From Burkholderiales bacterium UBA954 (GTDB lineage: Bacteria; Pseudomonadota; Gammaproteobacteria; Burkholderiales; Burkholderiaceae_A): a stretch of DNA of 9,015 bases. Numbering within the stretch: position 1 is the first letter of the stretch; each line of letters opens with the position of its first letter. The notes under the pieces are model-generated. The model did not search any database, was not told the DNA's origin, and saw nothing but the letters and a program-made list of their open reading frames with translations. This document shows positions 7,228 through 9,015 of this stretch, piece by piece. Position numbers and translations under genes: made by a program. The DNA lies in the NCBI GenBank assembly GCA_002293155.1, contig DBCQ01000056.1, positions 9,916-18,930 on the forward strand, written 5' to 3'.

Positions 7228-7818
7228 ATGAGAACCGCTGAAATCAGCCGAGATACCGCCGAGACCCAGATACGGGTGTCGATCAATCTAGATGGCACAG
7301 GAAAACGTAGCCTCGATTCGGGCCTGCCGTTTCTTGATCACATGCTCGATCAGATTGCCCGTCACGGATTGATTGATCTCGATGTCAAGGCGAAGGGCGA
7401 TCTTGAGATCGACGCGCACCACACCGTCGAGGATCTTGGCATCACGCTTGGGCAGGCCTTTGCAAAAGCGATTGGAGATAAGCGCGGTGTTCGTCGCTAT
7501 GGCCATGCCTATGTCCCGCTTGACGAGGCCCTCTCTCGGGTGGTGGTGGATCTCTCGGGCCGACCAGGCCTTGAGTTCGGCGTGCAGTGGAAGCGCAGCA
7601 TGGTGGGCCAGTTTGATTTGGACCTTATCCATGAGTTTTTTCAGGGCTTTGTGAATCACGCCTTAGTCACCGTGCACGTAGACAACCTAAAAGGCGATAA
7701 CGCCCACCATCAGTGTGAAACGATTTTTAAGGCGTTTGCACGCGCGCTGCGTATGGCGGTTGAGCCAGATCCGCGGCTCTCGAGCGAGACCATTCCGTCG
7801 ACCAAGGGCTCACTCTGA
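7228..7818 (+). CDS. hisB: Imidazoleglycerol-phosphate dehydratase
   Basis: HisB (monofunctional IGPD) dehydrates imidazole glycerol phosphate to imidazole acetol phosphate, the substrate of HisC; it is a manganese-dependent 24-mer in known cases. The 196-residue product has the duplicated His-rich metal motifs: [13 protein letters not shown] (35-47), [10 protein letters not shown] (62-71), [18 protein letters not shown] (97-113), FFQGFVNHA (137-145) and [20 protein letters not shown] (157-176). Probable metal ligands are in the H64-H65-xx-E68 and H160-H161-xx-E164 sets. There is no histidinol-phosphatase domain, unlike the bifunctional E. coli HisB. The gene is divergent from hisC with a 34-base gap and has its own strong ribosome binding site. 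The stop is nine bases before hisH. Confidence 0.98.
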   Translation: MRTAEISRDTAETQIRVSINLDGTGKRSLDSGLPFLDHMLDQIARHGLIDLDVKAKGDLEIDAHHTVEDLGITLGQAFAKAIGDKRGVRRYGHAYVPLDEALSRVVVDLSGRPGLEFGVQWKRSMVGQFDLDLIHEFFQGFVNHALVTVHVDNLKGDNAHHQCETIFKAFARALRMAVEPDPRLSSETIPSTKGSL

Positions 7819-7827
7819 TCGCTGCCA

Positions 7828-8463
7828 TTGATAGCTATTGTTGATTACGGCTCCGGAAACCTAAGAAGTGTCCTGCGGGCCTTTCACGCGGTGGCACCTG
7901 GGGCCGATGTACAGATCGTTTCCGACCCCGACCAGGTGATGCGGGCCGAGCGGGTGGTCTTTCCTGGCCAGGGCGCGATGCCCGATTGCATGGCAAGCCT
8001 GTCAGGCTCGGGGCTGTGGGCGGCCATTGTTTCGGCCTGCCGCAACAAGCCATTTTTTGGCATCTGTGTTGGTGAACAAATGCTCTTTGATCACAGCGAA
8101 GAAGGTGACACCCCCGGCCTTGGCGTGTTGTCGGGCAGGGTGGTGAAATTCACGCCCGAGCGCGGTGCGGTGGGCCAGGATCAGCAGCCGCTCAAGGTTC
8201 CGCACATGGGCTGGAACGAGGTCCGATGGGCCAAGCCCCACCCGCTGACCAAGGGTCTCGAGTCCGGCGGATGGTTTTATTTTGTGCACAGTTTTCATGC
8301 AGAGCCGGAATCGAATCAAGATATTCTCGGTGAAAGCGATTATGGATCTCGCTTTACCTGTGCGGTGGCGAGGGATAACATCATTGCAACCCAATTCCAT
8401 CCGGAGAAGAGCGCTTCGGCTGGCCTGACACTTTTGTCGAACTTTGTCTCATGGAATCCGTAA
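7828..8463 (+). CDS. hisH: Imidazole glycerol phosphate synthase glutaminase subunit HisH
   Basis: HisH is the class I glutamine amidotransferase that supplies ammonia to HisF for making imidazole glycerol phosphate and AICAR. The 211-residue product has the catalytic triad: Cys80 in FFGICVGEQ, His191 and Glu193 in ATQFHPEKS. VDYGSGNLRSV at the N-terminus, FPGQGAMPDC (45-54) and the VPHMGWN loop (124-130) are family landmarks. The start is most likely TTG 7828: the protein aligns from MIAIVDYG, hisB ends in the same frame at 7818, and the only other codons between are TCG, CTG and CCA. No Shine-Dalgarno is visible, so initiation probably depends on ribosomes finishing hisB nine bases upstream. 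The marC-type membrane-protein gene often found between hisB and hisH in Burkholderiales is missing. Confidence 0.96.
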   Translation: MIAIVDYGSGNLRSVLRAFHAVAPGADVQIVSDPDQVMRAERVVFPGQGAMPDCMASLSGSGLWAAIVSACRNKPFFGICVGEQMLFDHSEEGDTPGLGVLSGRVVKFTPERGAVGQDQQPLKVPHMGWNEVRWAKPHPLTKGLESGGWFYFVHSFHAEPESNQDILGESDYGSRFTCAVARDNIIATQFHPEKSASAGLTLLSNFVSWNP

Positions 8464-8482
8464 TTTCTAAGCCTCGAGCCCT

Positions 8483-9015
8483 ATGTTGTTAATTCCTGCA
8501 ATTGATCTTAAAGATGGTCAGTGTGTCCGCCTCAAACAAGGCGACCTAAAAGACGCAACGATTTTCTCTGACAAGCCAGGTGAGATGGCGAAGCAGTGGA
8601 AGGACCAAGGCGCAAGGCGTCTTCACGTTGTGGATCTCAATGGTGCAATCGCAGGCCGGCCGAAAAACGAGTCTGCAATCAAGGCGATCATTCGCGCCGC
8701 AGGTGATGAAATGCCTGTTCAGATTGGCGGTGGAATTCGCGACCTCGACACGATCGAGCGCTTCCTTGATGACGGCGCAAGTTTTATTGTCATTGGCACT
8801 GCGGCCGTTAAAAACCCAGGCCTGCTGCAGGATGCCTGCGTTGCATTTCCGGGCCATATCATCGTCTCGATTGATGCAAAGGATGGCAGAGTCGCCACCG
8901 ATGGCTGGAGCAAACTCTCAGGCCATGAAGTCATTGATCTCGCCCAGAAGTTTGAGGATTACGGCGTCGAGTCGATTCTCTATACCGATATCGGTCGCGA
9001 TGGCATGCTAAGTGG
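8483..9015 (+). CDS. hisA: Phosphoribosylformimino-5-aminoimidazole carboxamide ribotide isomerase HisA, 3' partial
   Basis: HisA isomerises ProFAR to PRFAR by an Amadori rearrangement in a TIM barrel, feeding the HisH-HisF synthase. The frame starts at ATG 8483 and stays open to the end of the window, giving 177 complete codons plus two bases. About 70 residues of a typical 245-residue HisA are therefore beyond the window. Visible motifs: [20 protein letters not shown] (2-21, catalytic Asp8), LHVVDLNGA (47-55), VQIGGGIRD (79-87, phosphate site), [10 protein letters not shown] (103-112), ISIDAKDG-like region with the second catalytic Asp131, and [11 protein letters not shown] (167-177). The gap from hisH is 19 bases, with no strong Shine-Dalgarno. 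hisF is expected next. Confidence 0.97.
   Translation, partial: MLLIPAIDLKDGQCVRLKQGDLKDATIFSDKPGEMAKQWKDQGARRLHVVDLNGAIAGRPKNESAIKAIIRAAGDEMPVQIGGGIRDLDTIERFLDDGASFIVIGTAAVKNPGLLQDACVAFPGHIIVSIDAKDGRVATDGWSKLSGHEVIDLAQKFEDYGVESILYTDIGRDGMLS

Noticed and set aside
7288..7659. 123-codon open frame on the - strand inside hisB
   Set aside because: It is a shadow of the clearly conserved hisB frame; its translation resembles no family I know, and it has no ribosome binding site.
8002..8400. 132-codon open frame on the - strand inside hisH
   Set aside because: It runs antisense to an intact HisH with all catalytic residues and shows no recognisable domain.
8580..9011. 143-codon + strand frame overlapping hisA
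   Set aside because: The frame starting at 8483 encodes HisA with catalytic Asp8 and the phosphate-binding motifs. The other frame is its shifted shadow.

Overview
The window looks like a chromosomal housekeeping region from a betaproteobacterium, most likely in or near the Burkholderiales. Three things point there. The gene order mlaA-mlaC-mlaB-(ABC ATPase)-ibaG-murA-hisG-hisD-...-hisB-hisH-hisA is one I associate with that order. HisG is the short form that needs HisZ. Base composition is moderate, roughly mid-50s % G+C by eye. There are no tRNA or rRNA genes, insertion sequences, CRISPR arrays, phage genes or defence genes. Coding density is very high: the longest gap between genes is 46 bases, so no stretch above 300 bases lacks a gene.

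Region 1 (12-2594) is envelope lipid transport. It holds the MlaA outer-membrane lipoprotein, the periplasmic carrier MlaC, the STAS protein MlaB and a YadG-like ABC-2 ATPase. The mlaF, mlaE and mlaD genes are presumably just upstream of the window. The permease normally partnered with the YadG-like ATPase is not next to it. Region 2 (2599-4177) is ibaG (BolA family) and murA (first committed step of peptidoglycan synthesis). This ibaG-murA link is shared with E. coli.

Region 3 (4174-9015) is histidine biosynthesis: hisG, hisD, hisB, hisH and a 3'-truncated hisA on the + strand, with hisC on the - strand between hisD and hisB. Stops and starts overlap by four bases at murA/hisG (ATGA) and hisG/hisD (GTGA), so envelope and histidine genes appear to share one long transcript up to hisD.

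The main anomaly is hisC. It is inverted, overlaps the end of hisD convergently, and leaves only 34 bases to the divergent hisB. It also has the sequence features of the 'HisC1' subfamily ([21 protein letters not shown]) rather than those of the usual operonic Burkholderiales HisC (LDAMENP type). This suggests replacement of the original gene by a paralogue or xenologue, with consequences for how hisBHA are transcribed. Nothing else in the window looks like an undescribed system. The remaining observations are modest.
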